Positions 28,080-37,277 of a stretch of 64,000 nucleotides of DNA are shown here, piece after piece. Source of the stretch: Actinomycetota bacterium (GTDB taxonomy: Bacteria > Actinomycetota > Actinomycetes > Nanopelagicales > Nanopelagicaceae); the NCBI GenBank assembly GCA_014377015.1, contig JACMQL010000047.1, positions 17,105 to 81,104 on the forward strand. The letters are read 5' to 3'. Position 1 is the stretch's first letter. Every line of letters begins with the position of its first letter. Both the position numbers and the translations under genes were made by a program. The notes under the pieces were generated by a model that saw only the letters and a list, made by a program, of their open reading frames with translations, was not told where the DNA came from and did not search any database.

Positions 28080-28107
28080 TGCCTAACTCAGTTCGGCAGT
28101 GCCTAAC
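28080..28107. promoter_or_regulatory. Candidate IclR operator, copy 2 (three half-sites)
   Basis: TGCCTAAC (28080), three bases, GTTCGGCA (28091), one base, TGCCTAAC (28100). Spacing equals that of copy 1. A -35-like TTGACA begins 8 bp later (28115); no good -10 was seen. It lies 113 bp upstream of the transporter operon. Confidence 0.65.
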
Positions 28108-28219
28108 ATTTCTATTGACAATGGTTTTGCGAAGCAATTCACTTAAGCCACCCTGGGTCAACTTCGATTGTGGAAGGGACTCAATTCAATGAACGACCAA
28201 GGAATGTGGAAGGAAGTAG

Positions 28220-29752
28220 ATGCTTCAGTCACATATGAGCAAAAGAAAAAAACTGCTAGCCGCAGCCGTCACGGCCGGACTAGTGCTATCCATCACTTCA
28301 ACTGTTGGCGTTGCACAAGGTGCAGCGAAGACGAACCTCGTAGTGGCATCCACTCAAGGTATTCCTCAACTCAACCCAATTATCCGTACCTTTGCATTTG
28401 AAGAGTCGCTTTTCCCACTTTTGTGGTCAGGTCTCTCAAAGTGGAAATCAACCGGAGCAGTCGGACCAGATCTAGCAAAATCATGGAAGGCGAATGCCGC
28501 GGCAACGCAGTGGACATTTAATCTTCGCAGTAACGCCAAGTTCTCTGATGGAAGCCCATTGGATTCAAAGGCAGTAAAGGCAGTTTTTGACTACGCACTC
28601 GAAGATAAGACCGTTACTCAGGAGCGCAACAAGATCAAGATGATTTCCAAAGTCACCGCATCTGGCGACAAGGTTATTTTTGATCTCAGCACACCTAACG
28701 CGCTCTTCCCAGAGGCAATCGCATGGATCAAGATGATCAAGGTAAGCGAAGTTGCAAAGTTCAACGTTAATCCGAGTACGTCTGGACCATACAAGGTCAA
28801 GTCGTTCAGCCCTAACGTTTCACTTGAAATGGTTTCTAACCCTAGTTATTTCGGCATCAAGTCAAAGATCACCTCAATTAAGTTCGTGAAGGCATCTGAC
28901 CCAACTGCTGCAGTGACATCACTTCGCTCTGGCGATATTGATTTCCTCTATCAATTGCCTTTGGCAGATGCAGCACCATTGAAGAAGGACAAGAAACTTC
29001 AGCTTGTAAAGGCCAAGGTTTCATCTGTTTCTGTTACATGGGAATACGACATGAAGTCAGCTCCATTCAATGACTTGCGCGTACGTCAAGCCGTTGCATA
29101 TGCAACTGACCGTGCTGCAATCTTGAAGTCTGCCTATTATGGCTTCGGCGCAGTATCCGCATACAACACCATCGTTCCTGATAAGAGCGAATGGCAGTGC
29201 GGTACTGCAGGTGGACTTACCAAGTACACCTACGATCTTGCAAAGGCAAAGGCACTTTTTGCTGCAGCAGGCGTCACTGGCTTCACATGGTGGGGCGTTT
29301 CAGGTGCGCTACCTGAGTTCGATGCGATGGGACAGGTACTACAAGCATCACTCAAGTCGATCGGAATCACGATGAAGATTGAGAACAACGAAGTTGGAAC
29401 ATGGGCAGGAAAGTTCTACCCAGCCGGAAAGACCTACCCAGGTCTTTTGCTTCCTAACTATCAATCAGTACCTGGCGAGCCAGCATTCTCAATGAACTTC
29501 CTTCTAACGGGACGCGCAGAGAGTAACTGGGAGAGCAAGGCATACGACGCTCAATACACCAAGGCAATCGGAACGCTGGACAAGAGCGCTCGTAAGGCTG
29601 CCTGGTGCAAGGCAATGTTGATGGAAAACCAAGAGCTTCCACTTATCACCCCATTCGTATTTGACGTTCTGCACGCATCACGCGCAAACGTAAAGGGTGC
29701 TTGGGTTGAGGCCGGTGGACAGATTCACCTGGAGGATGTCCGCATTATCTAA
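28220..29752 (+). CDS. ABC transporter substrate-binding protein, family 5
   Basis: A 510-aa exported solute receptor of the peptide/nickel/opine (family 5) class. A signal peptide covers about 1-35 (KRKK, then LLAAAVTAGLVLSI). The family block is seen as PLLWSGLSKW, DLAKSWK and FNLRSNAKFSDGSPLDSKAV (~90-120). The ATG at 28220 follows GGAAGGAAG; ATG at 28235 is an alternative. It is the first gene of the 17-kb operon and is divided from the permeases by 55 bp. Family 5 receptors bind peptides but also oligosaccharides and opines; the neighbours favour a sugar-derived ligand. Confidence 0.92.
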   Translation: MLQSHMSKRKKLLAAAVTAGLVLSITSTVGVAQGAAKTNLVVASTQGIPQLNPIIRTFAFEESLFPLLWSGLSKWKSTGAVGPDLAKSWKANAAATQWTFNLRSNAKFSDGSPLDSKAVKAVFDYALEDKTVTQERNKIKMISKVTASGDKVIFDLSTPNALFPEAIAWIKMIKVSEVAKFNVNPSTSGPYKVKSFSPNVSLEMVSNPSYFGIKSKITSIKFVKASDPTAAVTSLRSGDIDFLYQLPLADAAPLKKDKKLQLVKAKVSSVSVTWEYDMKSAPFNDLRVRQAVAYATDRAAILKSAYYGFGAVSAYNTIVPDKSEWQCGTAGGLTKYTYDLAKAKALFAAAGVTGFTWWGVSGALPEFDAMGQVLQASLKSIGITMKIENNEVGTWAGKFYPAGKTYPGLLLPNYQSVPGEPAFSMNFLLTGRAESNWESKAYDAQYTKAIGTLDKSARKAAWCKAMLMENQELPLITPFVFDVLHASRANVKGAWVEAGGQIHLEDVRII

Positions 29753-29807
29753 ATCAGTAAAGAAGTAAATAGACCGACCATGTACGTGAGAGGAATGAAG
29801 GAGTTGT

Positions 29808-30779
29808 ATGCGGAAGTTTTTAATCCGACGAGCTGCATCAAGCGCGATCGTTCTAGCAATGAGCGTTGTCTTGGTCTTCGTCTCGATTCGACTTCTGCCA
29901 GGAGATCCGGTGCTCGCAAAACTTGGAGCAGCGACTGAAGTAACTCCGGAAGCCTTAAAGGCGTTGCGCGAGGAGGCGGGCTTAAACCGCCCCCTCCTCG
30001 CGCAACTCTTCTCATGGATTTGGAATGCTTTGCATGGAGATCTAGGAAGTTCGTATCACTCGCAATTACCAGTTGCTCAATTGGTGAGCGAACGAATTCC
30101 TGTAACGCTCGAGCTAACCTTCTTCATCATTCTTATCGCGATAATTTTCGCCCTTATCTTGGCGCCACTTTCAACACATCGTCCAGGTGGTCGGGTTGAT
30201 CGCATCATTGGATACGGAACCTCGATGGGATTATCCGTCCCTGGTTTCGTTATTGGAATTATTCTGATTCTTGTCTTCTCACTTCGACTCGCGTGGCTGC
30301 CTTCGCGCGGGTATGTGCCATTTACTGAAGACCCCGTAGAGAATCTCAAACTTATGATTTTGCCGGCGATTACTGGCGGTCTCACGGCGACGCCTTACCT
30401 GGTGCGTTATTTGCGCGCCTCCATGTTAGAAATTAAGCAATCCTCTTTCGTGCGTACCGCCGAAGGAAAAGGATTGTCAGATCGAAGAATTCTGTTTCGC
30501 CACATTTTGCCTAACTCTCTTGTGCCTACATTGACGATGTTGGGTTTGATCGTGGGATACACACTGAGTGGCGTTCTAGTTATTGAGTATATGTTTGGCT
30601 TACCTGGCATTGGCTCGCTGGCGATTGAGAGTGCAACCAAACGAGATTACGCAATGATCCAAGGGGTATCTTTAACAATCATCGCCTCATTTATTCTCAC
30701 CACTTTCTTATTCGACATTTTGTGCGGGCTCGTGGATCCTCGTCTGCGTCTGGACAAAGGGGAGAAGAGTGAAGTTTAA
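29808..30779 (+). CDS. ABC transporter permease (DppB-like)
   Basis: A 323-aa integral membrane subunit with about six helices. It has the N-terminal RRAASSAIVLAMSVVLVFVSIRLLPGDP typical of DppB/OppB, and the EAA loop near EGKGLSDRRILFRHILPNSLVPT (~230). GAAGGAG precedes ATG. It pairs with the next permease, which it overlaps by 11 bp, to form the import channel. Confidence 0.93.
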   Translation: MRKFLIRRAASSAIVLAMSVVLVFVSIRLLPGDPVLAKLGAATEVTPEALKALREEAGLNRPLLAQLFSWIWNALHGDLGSSYHSQLPVAQLVSERIPVTLELTFFIILIAIIFALILAPLSTHRPGGRVDRIIGYGTSMGLSVPGFVIGIILILVFSLRLAWLPSRGYVPFTEDPVENLKLMILPAITGGLTATPYLVRYLRASMLEIKQSSFVRTAEGKGLSDRRILFRHILPNSLVPTLTMLGLIVGYTLSGVLVIEYMFGLPGIGSLAIESATKRDYAMIQGVSLTIIASFILTTFLFDILCGLVDPRLRLDKGEKSEV

Positions 30780-31581
30780 AGACCGCTTCTCCTTCTCCGG
30801 CACTCTCATCATTCTTATTTTGGGAGTCTGTCTAGCTTGCCCATGGGTCGCGCCATACGATCCGTACGCAATTGGTGGCGATATTCCATTCGCTGGTCCA
30901 AGCAAAGCACACTGGTTTGGTACTGATGATTTAGGACGTGATTTGTTGTCACGAATCTTGTATGGCGGCCGTATCTCAATTCTCATTGCAATCTCCGCAA
31001 CTCTTATTGCTCTGATCATCGGAACTCTCTGGGGGGTGACTGCTGGAGTGCGACGCGGATGGATTGATGAGTTCTTGATGCGAACCGCGGATGCGATGAT
31101 GGCGATTCCACAGATTCTCTTTGCTCTCATTGCACTATCTGCCGTAGGAGCAAGTGTTTATTCCGTCCCAGTGGTGGTGGGAGTGCTGCTCTCTCCGACC
31201 ACGGCGCGTATGGCGCGAAGTGCCGTGGTTGCCGAACTCAATGCAGATTACGTAGTGGCTGCAACGGCGAGTGGCGTGAAGCGCTCCAGACTCATCATGT
31301 CGGAAGTTATGCCAAATATTGCACCTCAACTCCTTGTTCAATTGAGCATTAACGCGGCCGCAGCCGTGATGCTGGAGGCAACATTGAGTTTCATCGGTTT
31401 GGGTATTCAGCCCCCAGATGCGTCATGGGGAACATTGATGTTGCAGGGGTATGCAAAAATTTGGAACACTTACTGGTTCGTTGCATTTCCTGCTTTAGCA
31501 GTAACAATTACCATCCTTGCCTTTAACGCTTATGGGGAGAGAATTCGAGTTTCACTTGATTCACGGCGGTCATCTTCATGA
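30769..31581 (+). CDS. ABC transporter permease (DppC-like)
   Basis: A 270-aa membrane subunit with about six helices. HWFGTDDLGRDLLSRILYGGR (~45-65) is the diagnostic DppC/OppC block, and the EAA loop is near AATASGVKRSRLIMSEVMPN. It starts at GTG inside the end of the previous gene and overlaps the ATPase gene by 4 bp. The product acts with the other permease and both ATPases. Confidence 0.93.
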   Translation: MKFKDRFSFSGTLIILILGVCLACPWVAPYDPYAIGGDIPFAGPSKAHWFGTDDLGRDLLSRILYGGRISILIAISATLIALIIGTLWGVTAGVRRGWIDEFLMRTADAMMAIPQILFALIALSAVGASVYSVPVVVGVLLSPTTARMARSAVVAELNADYVVAATASGVKRSRLIMSEVMPNIAPQLLVQLSINAAAAVMLEATLSFIGLGIQPPDASWGTLMLQGYAKIWNTYWFVAFPALAVTITILAFNAYGERIRVSLDSRRSSS

Positions 31582-32567
31582 CGAAAGTTTTGAGTGTAAA
31601 GAATCTTTCAATTTCAGTTCCGTCTTCACAGGGGCGCGCGACGGTTGTAGATGACCTTTCATTCGCCATTGAAGCGGGCAAGAAGGTGGGGCTGGTAGGA
31701 GAATCAGGAAGCGGCAAATCGCTCACGGCACTTGCGTTGATGCGACTCATCAAGAGTCCAGTTCAAATTGATGCTGGCCAAATCTTCCTTGGTGATCGCA
31801 ATGTCTTGAGCATGGACATGCAGGATTTTCGCCATATTCGTGGCAACGAAATTTCGATGATTTACCAAGATCCTATGTCAGCGTTAAATCCGATTATGCG
31901 CGTGGGCCAGCAGATCGTAGAGAGCATTCAGTTGCAGTCAAATGCTACCGGTAGGCAGGCCCGCGCTATAGCGGTGGACCATTTGGCAAGTGTGGGAATT
32001 CCTGAACCAGAACGTCGCTTTGATTCTTACCCTTTCGAAATGTCAGGTGGAATGCTGCAAAGAGTAGTGATAGCCATAGCACTTAGCGGAGAGCCCAAAG
32101 TCCTGATCGCGGATGAGGCGACAACAGCTCTTGATGTGACAACGCAAGATCGAGTTCTGACGTTGATTGACAAGTTAGCCGCTGAACGTGGACTTTCGGT
32201 TCTGCTGATTACACATGATCTAGGGGTCGCCGCTCAATTCAGCGATGACATATTGGTGATGTATGCGGGCAAGTTGGTGGAGTGCGGTTCGGTAAATCAG
32301 ATTTTTTCTCAACCAGTGCATCCATATACCAAAGCGCTGTTGGATTCGCGTTGCGACTACACAATCGACATCACCAAGCCCATCAAGTCGATTGCGGGCC
32401 AGCCTCCTCGACCCGACAATCGTCCGAGCGGTTGCGTTTTCTCTCCCCGTTGTGAACATGCACAACCACAATGCAGCGCCTCTGTACCGCCGCTTGAATT
32501 TATCCAGGATCGGTACACCGCATGCTTTCGCGCCGAGGATCTTTTCCATATTGGGCAGGTGAACTAA
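31578..32567 (+). CDS. ABC transporter ATP-binding protein (DppD-like)
   Basis: A 329-aa cytoplasmic ATPase. Walker A is GLVGESGSGKS (~36-46), the Q-loop is YQDPMSALNPI, the signature is MSGGMLQRV, Walker B is VLIADEATTALD and the H-loop is LITHDLG. The OppD-type C-terminal extension with conserved cysteines (GCVFSPRCEHA, ACFRAED) is present and may bind an Fe-S cluster, as proposed for the family. It ends one base before the next ATPase starts. Confidence 0.93.
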   Translation: MTKVLSVKNLSISVPSSQGRATVVDDLSFAIEAGKKVGLVGESGSGKSLTALALMRLIKSPVQIDAGQIFLGDRNVLSMDMQDFRHIRGNEISMIYQDPMSALNPIMRVGQQIVESIQLQSNATGRQARAIAVDHLASVGIPEPERRFDSYPFEMSGGMLQRVVIAIALSGEPKVLIADEATTALDVTTQDRVLTLIDKLAAERGLSVLLITHDLGVAAQFSDDILVMYAGKLVECGSVNQIFSQPVHPYTKALLDSRCDYTIDITKPIKSIAGQPPRPDNRPSGCVFSPRCEHAQPQCSASVPPLEFIQDRYTACFRAEDLFHIGQVN

Positions 32568-33545
32568 ATGTCGAGCCATTCTGAAATCGTTGCCTCTGCC
32601 AATGGAGTCAGCCGAATCTTTCGATCGAAAACTGGCGAAGTCCGTGCCCTCGATAATGTCTCTTTCACGCTAAGTAAGGGTAAGACACTTGCGCTAGTTG
32701 GGGAATCTGGAAGTGGAAAAACTACTGCTGCACGTATTCTTTTAGGCCTTGATAATCCCAATTCTGGCATCGTGGAGATTCTTGGAAGAGTGCTCGGAAG
32801 CCTGAAGCATGAAGAAATGCGTTTGCTCCGCCGCGAAATTCAAGTTGTGCAGCAAGATCCATTTAGCCAACTCAATCGGCGACATTCTGTCGAGCGCATC
32901 GTCTCTGGTCCGCTTATGGCTTTTGGTGTTGGCGATAAGGAGTCGCGTCGAACCCAAGTTATTGCACTTTTAGAGGCGGTGGGCTTGGAGAAGGAACACC
33001 TGAAGCGCCGCCCGCATGAACTTTCTGGCGGTCAGTGCCAGCGCGTGGCTATTGCGCGCGCGTTGGCGCTGGATCCAAAGATTGTGGTGCTAGATGAGGC
33101 GGTCTCGGCGCTTGACGTGTCAGTACGCGCTCAAGTTCTCAATCTTCTACGCAAGCTTCAGCAAGAGCGCGGCCTGACATACCTTTTCATCACGCATGAT
33201 CTTGGAGTCGCCCACTATATGGCGGATGAAATAGCTGTCATGTTCCGTGGCAGGATTGTTGAGCGTGGAAGTCGCGAAGATGTTTTTGAGAATTCCCGTC
33301 ATCATTACACGGTCGGACTTTTGTCATCTGTACCGCTGGCTACGCCCACCCTCAGTAAGGCGATTCGCGACCAAGTTCAATCGCTACCCAGTCCCGGTGA
33401 AGGAGATGCCTGTCTTTACCGTACGCGATGCACAGTTGGATTGACCCGCGAAGATTGCAAGTCCACGTCACTCGTGATAACTCAAGGCACGTCAACACAC
33501 TCATGGCTTTGCCATTCCCCGGTACAAGATTCAATTCCTGCGTAG
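32568..33545 (+). CDS. ABC transporter ATP-binding protein (DppF-like)
   Basis: The 325-aa partner ATPase. Walker A is ALVGESGSGKTTAARIL, the Q-loop is QQDPFSQLN, the signature is LSGGQCQRVAIARALA, Walker B is IVVLDEAVSALD and the switch His is in FITHDLGVAHYMAD. The C-terminal OppF domain has a Cys-containing segment (CLYRTRCTVG, SWLCHSP). It completes the five-part importer; the next gene follows after 46 bp with its own strong ribosome site. Confidence 0.93.
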   Translation: MSSHSEIVASANGVSRIFRSKTGEVRALDNVSFTLSKGKTLALVGESGSGKTTAARILLGLDNPNSGIVEILGRVLGSLKHEEMRLLRREIQVVQQDPFSQLNRRHSVERIVSGPLMAFGVGDKESRRTQVIALLEAVGLEKEHLKRRPHELSGGQCQRVAIARALALDPKIVVLDEAVSALDVSVRAQVLNLLRKLQQERGLTYLFITHDLGVAHYMADEIAVMFRGRIVERGSREDVFENSRHHYTVGLLSSVPLATPTLSKAIRDQVQSLPSPGEGDACLYRTRCTVGLTREDCKSTSLVITQGTSTHSWLCHSPVQDSIPA

Positions 33546-33591
33546 CACCATCAGCTGGAAAAAACGATTTACTAAAAAGGAGGCAACGCGC

Positions 33592-34434
33592 ATGAGCACA
33601 TCAACTCTCCCTGTAGTGGTTGTAACTGGAGCGGCATCTGGGATTGGACGCGGAATCGCGTTGCGGCTTGCGCAGGATTACCAAGTGGTGCTGGTTGATC
33701 TCAACCCAACCACGCTTCCTAACGTCGAGAAGGAAATCAACGATGCGGGTGGTCTCGCTTTCAAGTCGTTAGGTGATGTAGGAAAGAGAGACACGCATCA
33801 TCGCGCTCGTGCCCTTGCCGAAGAGAAGGGGCTTTTGGCTGCCTGGGTCAATTGCGCGGGTTGGACCCGCGGCGCTCCACTTCACGACTTTCCCAATGAT
33901 CCTGCTGTGCTTGAAGAACTCATCTCTGCCAACCAAATCGGCACCTTTTGGGGATGCGCCGAAGCAGTCAATGCCTTCGTTTCAAAGAAAACCAAAGGCG
34001 CGATTGTAAACATTTCATCCGTTCACGGTCGCCGGGCCTGGCCAGATCATGCGGTATACGAGATGACGAAAGCGGCGGTCGATGCACTCACTCGAAATGT
34101 GGCGGTTGCTTACGGACCTTTCGGAATTCGATGTAACGCAGTGGCACCGGGTGCAATCATGACTCCTGCCTTAGCGCAAAGTTTTATAGATGCGCCAGAT
34201 GCAAGAGAGCGGCGCCAATCTCTTGAGTTGCTTACGCCGCTCAAACGGATTGGTGAGCCAAGTGAGATAGCCGAAGTCGTGGCCTTTTTGCTCTCCGAAA
34301 AGGCGTCATATGTCTCGGGACAAAGTGTTGGTGCCGAAGGCGGTTGGACTTCCGCTCTAGGTGTCCCTGCGATTGATGCAAGGCTGGCAGAACAGTACGG
34401 CCTTGATCCTGCAACAGGTCTTCCGCAGGACTGA
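33592..34434 (+). CDS. SDR family oxidoreductase (paralogue of the gene at 51195)
   Basis: A 280-aa NAD(P)-dependent dehydrogenase. The cofactor motif is VTGAASGIGRG (~11-21), the Ser is in NISSVHGR, and the active-site pair is YEMTKAAVDA. It starts at ATG behind AAAGGAGG. A C-terminal tail of ~25 residues after the usual VGAEGGW goes beyond many SDRs. The protein shares distinctive blocks with the SDR at 51195 (FWGC.EA, IVNISS.HGR, YGP.GIR), and both sit next to an epimerase homologue. Oxidation of the imported sugar is likely. Confidence 0.88.
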   Translation: MSTSTLPVVVVTGAASGIGRGIALRLAQDYQVVLVDLNPTTLPNVEKEINDAGGLAFKSLGDVGKRDTHHRARALAEEKGLLAAWVNCAGWTRGAPLHDFPNDPAVLEELISANQIGTFWGCAEAVNAFVSKKTKGAIVNISSVHGRRAWPDHAVYEMTKAAVDALTRNVAVAYGPFGIRCNAVAPGAIMTPALAQSFIDAPDARERRQSLELLTPLKRIGEPSEIAEVVAFLLSEKASYVSGQSVGAEGGWTSALGVPAIDARLAEQYGLDPATGLPQD

Positions 34435-34438
34435 GCGC

Positions 34439-35524
34439 ATGACACAACTTGGTCCAAGAGATCCTTTCATCCGCCGCGCGGTCGGCCATTTTGGTCGGGT
34501 CGCGCTTTGGGAAGGTCACGAAATTGTAGAAATGTCATCGCCGCATATTCATCTAAAAATCAGTTTAAGTAGGGGCGCCGAGATTCTGGAAATGCGCTCG
34601 CGCCGACTCGACATGGATATTCTTTGGCACGGTCATGAGGACATTGTCCGGCACCGACCTGCAACGCAGACATCTGCGCCGTCTATCGGTAACTTCTTGG
34701 ATCATTTTTCGGGTGGATGGCAAGAGGTTTTGCCGACGGCTCAATACCCAGTGGAATACAAGGCGGCGCCGATCGGTGCACACGGGGAGGTAGCCATGCT
34801 CTCGTGGAATTACAGGGTCATCAGCGATGAGTCTGATTCCATTTCGGTTGAGTTCTTTGTGGACTTACGACGCTTCCCGTTGCGATTAACTCGGCGCATG
34901 ACCCTCACTGACGGTGTATTAAGAATGGATGAATCGGTCGAAAACCTCAGCGCTGAAATGATTGAATTTCAGTGGGGACATCATCTGGTTTTGGGAGGGC
35001 CATTTGTCGACCCAGGGATGGAAATGATCGTCAATACGGGAGAGCGGATCGAGATCCCAAGTTATCCCTCACCTACATATAGATACAAAGTAGAAACTGA
35101 ATCCACATGGCCGAGCGCCTATCTGGCTGATGGGAGCCTTGCAGATGTCAGCATCGTTGGAGAAACAGATGGCACGGATGGTCATTTGATACTTGGTCCG
35201 ATGAGCGACACGACAGTAATTTTCCGTAACCATAAATTCGAAACAGATGTGAAAATCGCCTGGGATATGAAAGTATTTCCCTATTGCTGGATCTGGATGG
35301 TGCTCGGAGGCATTCCCCAGTGGCCGTTGTGGGGAAGAGATCGTCTGGTGACTCTCGAACCTTTCTCGTCTCCGGTTATTTCCTTGACCGATGCCATCGC
35401 GCAAGGCAGTGCCTTGAAGTTGAATCCCAAAGAGAAAATGCGAACATGGGTCCTCTGCGAGATTTCTGCTTTTTCTGACTCAATTGAATCGATCTCAACT
35501 AAGAATGGTGTGAAAAGTGAGTAA
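34439..35524 (+). CDS. Aldose 1-epimerase-fold (galactose mutarotase-like) protein
   Basis: A ~361-aa protein. I place the start at the ATG at 34439, 4 bp after the SDR stop; the ORF-track start at 34361 lies inside that gene. Galactose-mutarotase-like features are SGGWQEVLPTAQYPVEY near 95, an EFQWGHHLVLGGP block with a central His and an acidic residue, and a WIWMVLGG segment late. It would interconvert sugar anomers or bind sugar. It is a paralogue of the gene at 50027 (LEP and WxR shared blocks). It overlaps the DapA-family gene by 8 bp. Confidence 0.75.
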   Translation: MTQLGPRDPFIRRAVGHFGRVALWEGHEIVEMSSPHIHLKISLSRGAEILEMRSRRLDMDILWHGHEDIVRHRPATQTSAPSIGNFLDHFSGGWQEVLPTAQYPVEYKAAPIGAHGEVAMLSWNYRVISDESDSISVEFFVDLRRFPLRLTRRMTLTDGVLRMDESVENLSAEMIEFQWGHHLVLGGPFVDPGMEMIVNTGERIEIPSYPSPTYRYKVETESTWPSAYLADGSLADVSIVGETDGTDGHLILGPMSDTTVIFRNHKFETDVKIAWDMKVFPYCWIWMVLGGIPQWPLWGRDRLVTLEPFSSPVISLTDAIAQGSALKLNPKEKMRTWVLCEISAFSDSIESISTKNGVKSE

Positions 35525-36428
35525 CTTCAAAAACCTCCATGGCGTTTTGCCGGTACTGCATACGCCATTTGATGAGCAGGAAGAAATCGATCGCCCAATT
35601 CTTCACAAGGAAATTGCATGGCTGCACGGTCTTGGCGTGGACGGTGTCACGACAGGGATGGTCACTGAAATTCTCAAACTTTCACCAGCCGAGCGAATGT
35701 CCCTCCATGAAATAATTGCAGAATCATCAGTGCCACTTGGTCTCATCACCGTGCTGAGCGCTGGGGCAGAGTCGACGAAGCAGGCGATTGCCTACGCAAA
35801 ACATGCTCAATCAATCCAAGCCGACGCGGTCATGGTAAACCCGCCTTTGAGCACGTCGCTGAGCGAAAATGATCTGTATGGCTATTATGCAGCCATATTT
35901 AACGCAACTGATATTCCACTGATTGTGCAGGATGCGTCAGGTTATGTAGGACGCCCTGTCTCATTAGAACTTCAAGTAAAACTCCTTAATGACTTTGGCT
36001 CACGTATTTACTTTAAGCCAGAAGCCGTTCCGATTGGTCCGCGATTGTCACTCTTCCTTGAAGCTACCAACGGACAAGCGCGCGTCTTGGAAGGATCCGG
36101 TGGCGGGGCTTTGATTGACACCCATCAGCGCGGAGTCGTAGGAACTATGCCAGGCGCCGATAATGCATGGGCATTAGTCGCTCTGTGGCGGGCCCTTGAA
36201 GCGGGCAACTTCGATCTTGCAGATCGAATCAGCGGCCCCTTGGTAAATATCATCGCACTTGAGTTTTCGCTCGACGCCTACTTGGCAATTGAGAAGTACT
36301 TTATGAGAAAACAAGGTATTTTTATCAATGAGATTGTCCGCCAACCTTTCGGATTTAGATTGGACGAGAAAACTAAATTGCGGTTGGACCGTCTCTTTGA
36401 TCTGCTTCACGCAAGCGTCTATAACTAG
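35517..36428 (+). CDS. DapA/dihydrodipicolinate synthase family aldolase or dehydratase
   Basis: A 303-aa TIM-barrel enzyme that forms a Schiff base with a keto-acid. VDGVTTGMVTEILKLSPAER (~41-60) matches the family entry loop. The Schiff-base lysine is in IYFKPEAVP (~160). Where most members have YN.P, it has IVQDASGYVGRP, without the usual tyrosine position; similar VQDA motifs occur in sugar-acid dehydratases of the family. Cleavage or dehydration of a 2-keto-3-deoxy acid is favoured over lysine synthesis. It overlaps the epimerase-like gene by 8 bp. Confidence 0.82.
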   Translation: MSNFKNLHGVLPVLHTPFDEQEEIDRPILHKEIAWLHGLGVDGVTTGMVTEILKLSPAERMSLHEIIAESSVPLGLITVLSAGAESTKQAIAYAKHAQSIQADAVMVNPPLSTSLSENDLYGYYAAIFNATDIPLIVQDASGYVGRPVSLELQVKLLNDFGSRIYFKPEAVPIGPRLSLFLEATNGQARVLEGSGGGALIDTHQRGVVGTMPGADNAWALVALWRALEAGNFDLADRISGPLVNIIALEFSLDAYLAIEKYFMRKQGIFINEIVRQPFGFRLDEKTKLRLDRLFDLLHASVYN

Positions 36429-36484
36429 CAAATCCAAACTGAAACCAGCTGCAAGCGAAGAATAGAAACTAGGAGATTTTGTTA

Positions 36485-37243
36485 ATGAGCGAGACCCTCA
36501 CGGATTTCAAGGATCAAGTTGTTGTCATCTCAGGCGCTGCGCAAGGAATCGGGTTGGCGGCGGCCAAACTTATTCACGGGCGCGGCGGACAGGTTGTCCT
36601 GCTCGATGTTCTGGTTGAGAAACTTCAGCACGTCAAGGTCGAACTCTCCTTGGAGGCTGATCAAGTTCATCAAATTGACGTCGGTGATCCTGAGTCAGTA
36701 AGGAATACGATTGCCGAAATTGAAAAATGCTACGGTCAGATTCATGCACTCATCAATACAGCTGGAATTGTTGGTCCAACTAATGTCGGAACTGAACTTA
36801 TTGATTGGACAGATTTTGAGCGCACGGTGCGTATCAACCTATTCGGAACGATTTGGCTGACTCAAGCCGTGTTGCCACTTATGAAAGAGAAGAAATATGG
36901 ACGCATCGTCCACGTGACTTCTATTGCAGGCAAAGAAGGAAATCCGGGCATGTCTCCATACAACACCTCCAAGTCAGGGATGATTGGCTTTGTAAAGGGA
37001 GTCGCCAAAGAGGTCGCCCCATTGGGTATCACCGTAAACGCACTTGCTCCAGCGGTAATCAGCACTCCGATGAATGCCAACACCAGCGATGAAACGCTGA
37101 AGTACATGATTTCGCGGATTCCCATGGGACGAGTGGGCGAGGCTGAAGAGGTTGCAGAGATGCTTGCCTTCATTGCATCGAAGGCATGTTCCTACACAAC
37201 TGGCTTCACGTTCGATACCTCTGGTGGCAGAGCTACGTATTAA
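36485..37243 (+). CDS. SDR family oxidoreductase
   Basis: A ~252-aa NAD(P)-dependent dehydrogenase starting at the ATG at 36485 behind AGGAG; the ORF-track TTG start is two codons earlier. Motifs: VISGAAQGIGLAA for cofactor, NTAGIVGP, Ser in HVTSIAGKEG and the YNTSKSGMIG active site. It fits the FabG-like, sugar or polyol dehydrogenase group. It lies 56 bp after the DapA-family gene and 34 bp before the next SDR. Confidence 0.88.
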   Translation: MSETLTDFKDQVVVISGAAQGIGLAAAKLIHGRGGQVVLLDVLVEKLQHVKVELSLEADQVHQIDVGDPESVRNTIAEIEKCYGQIHALINTAGIVGPTNVGTELIDWTDFERTVRINLFGTIWLTQAVLPLMKEKKYGRIVHVTSIAGKEGNPGMSPYNTSKSGMIGFVKGVAKEVAPLGITVNALAPAVISTPMNANTSDETLKYMISRIPMGRVGEAEEVAEMLAFIASKACSYTTGFTFDTSGGRATY

Positions 37244-37277
37244 TTTGTATTTCTCGCACTTCGAAGAAAGGAAGACG

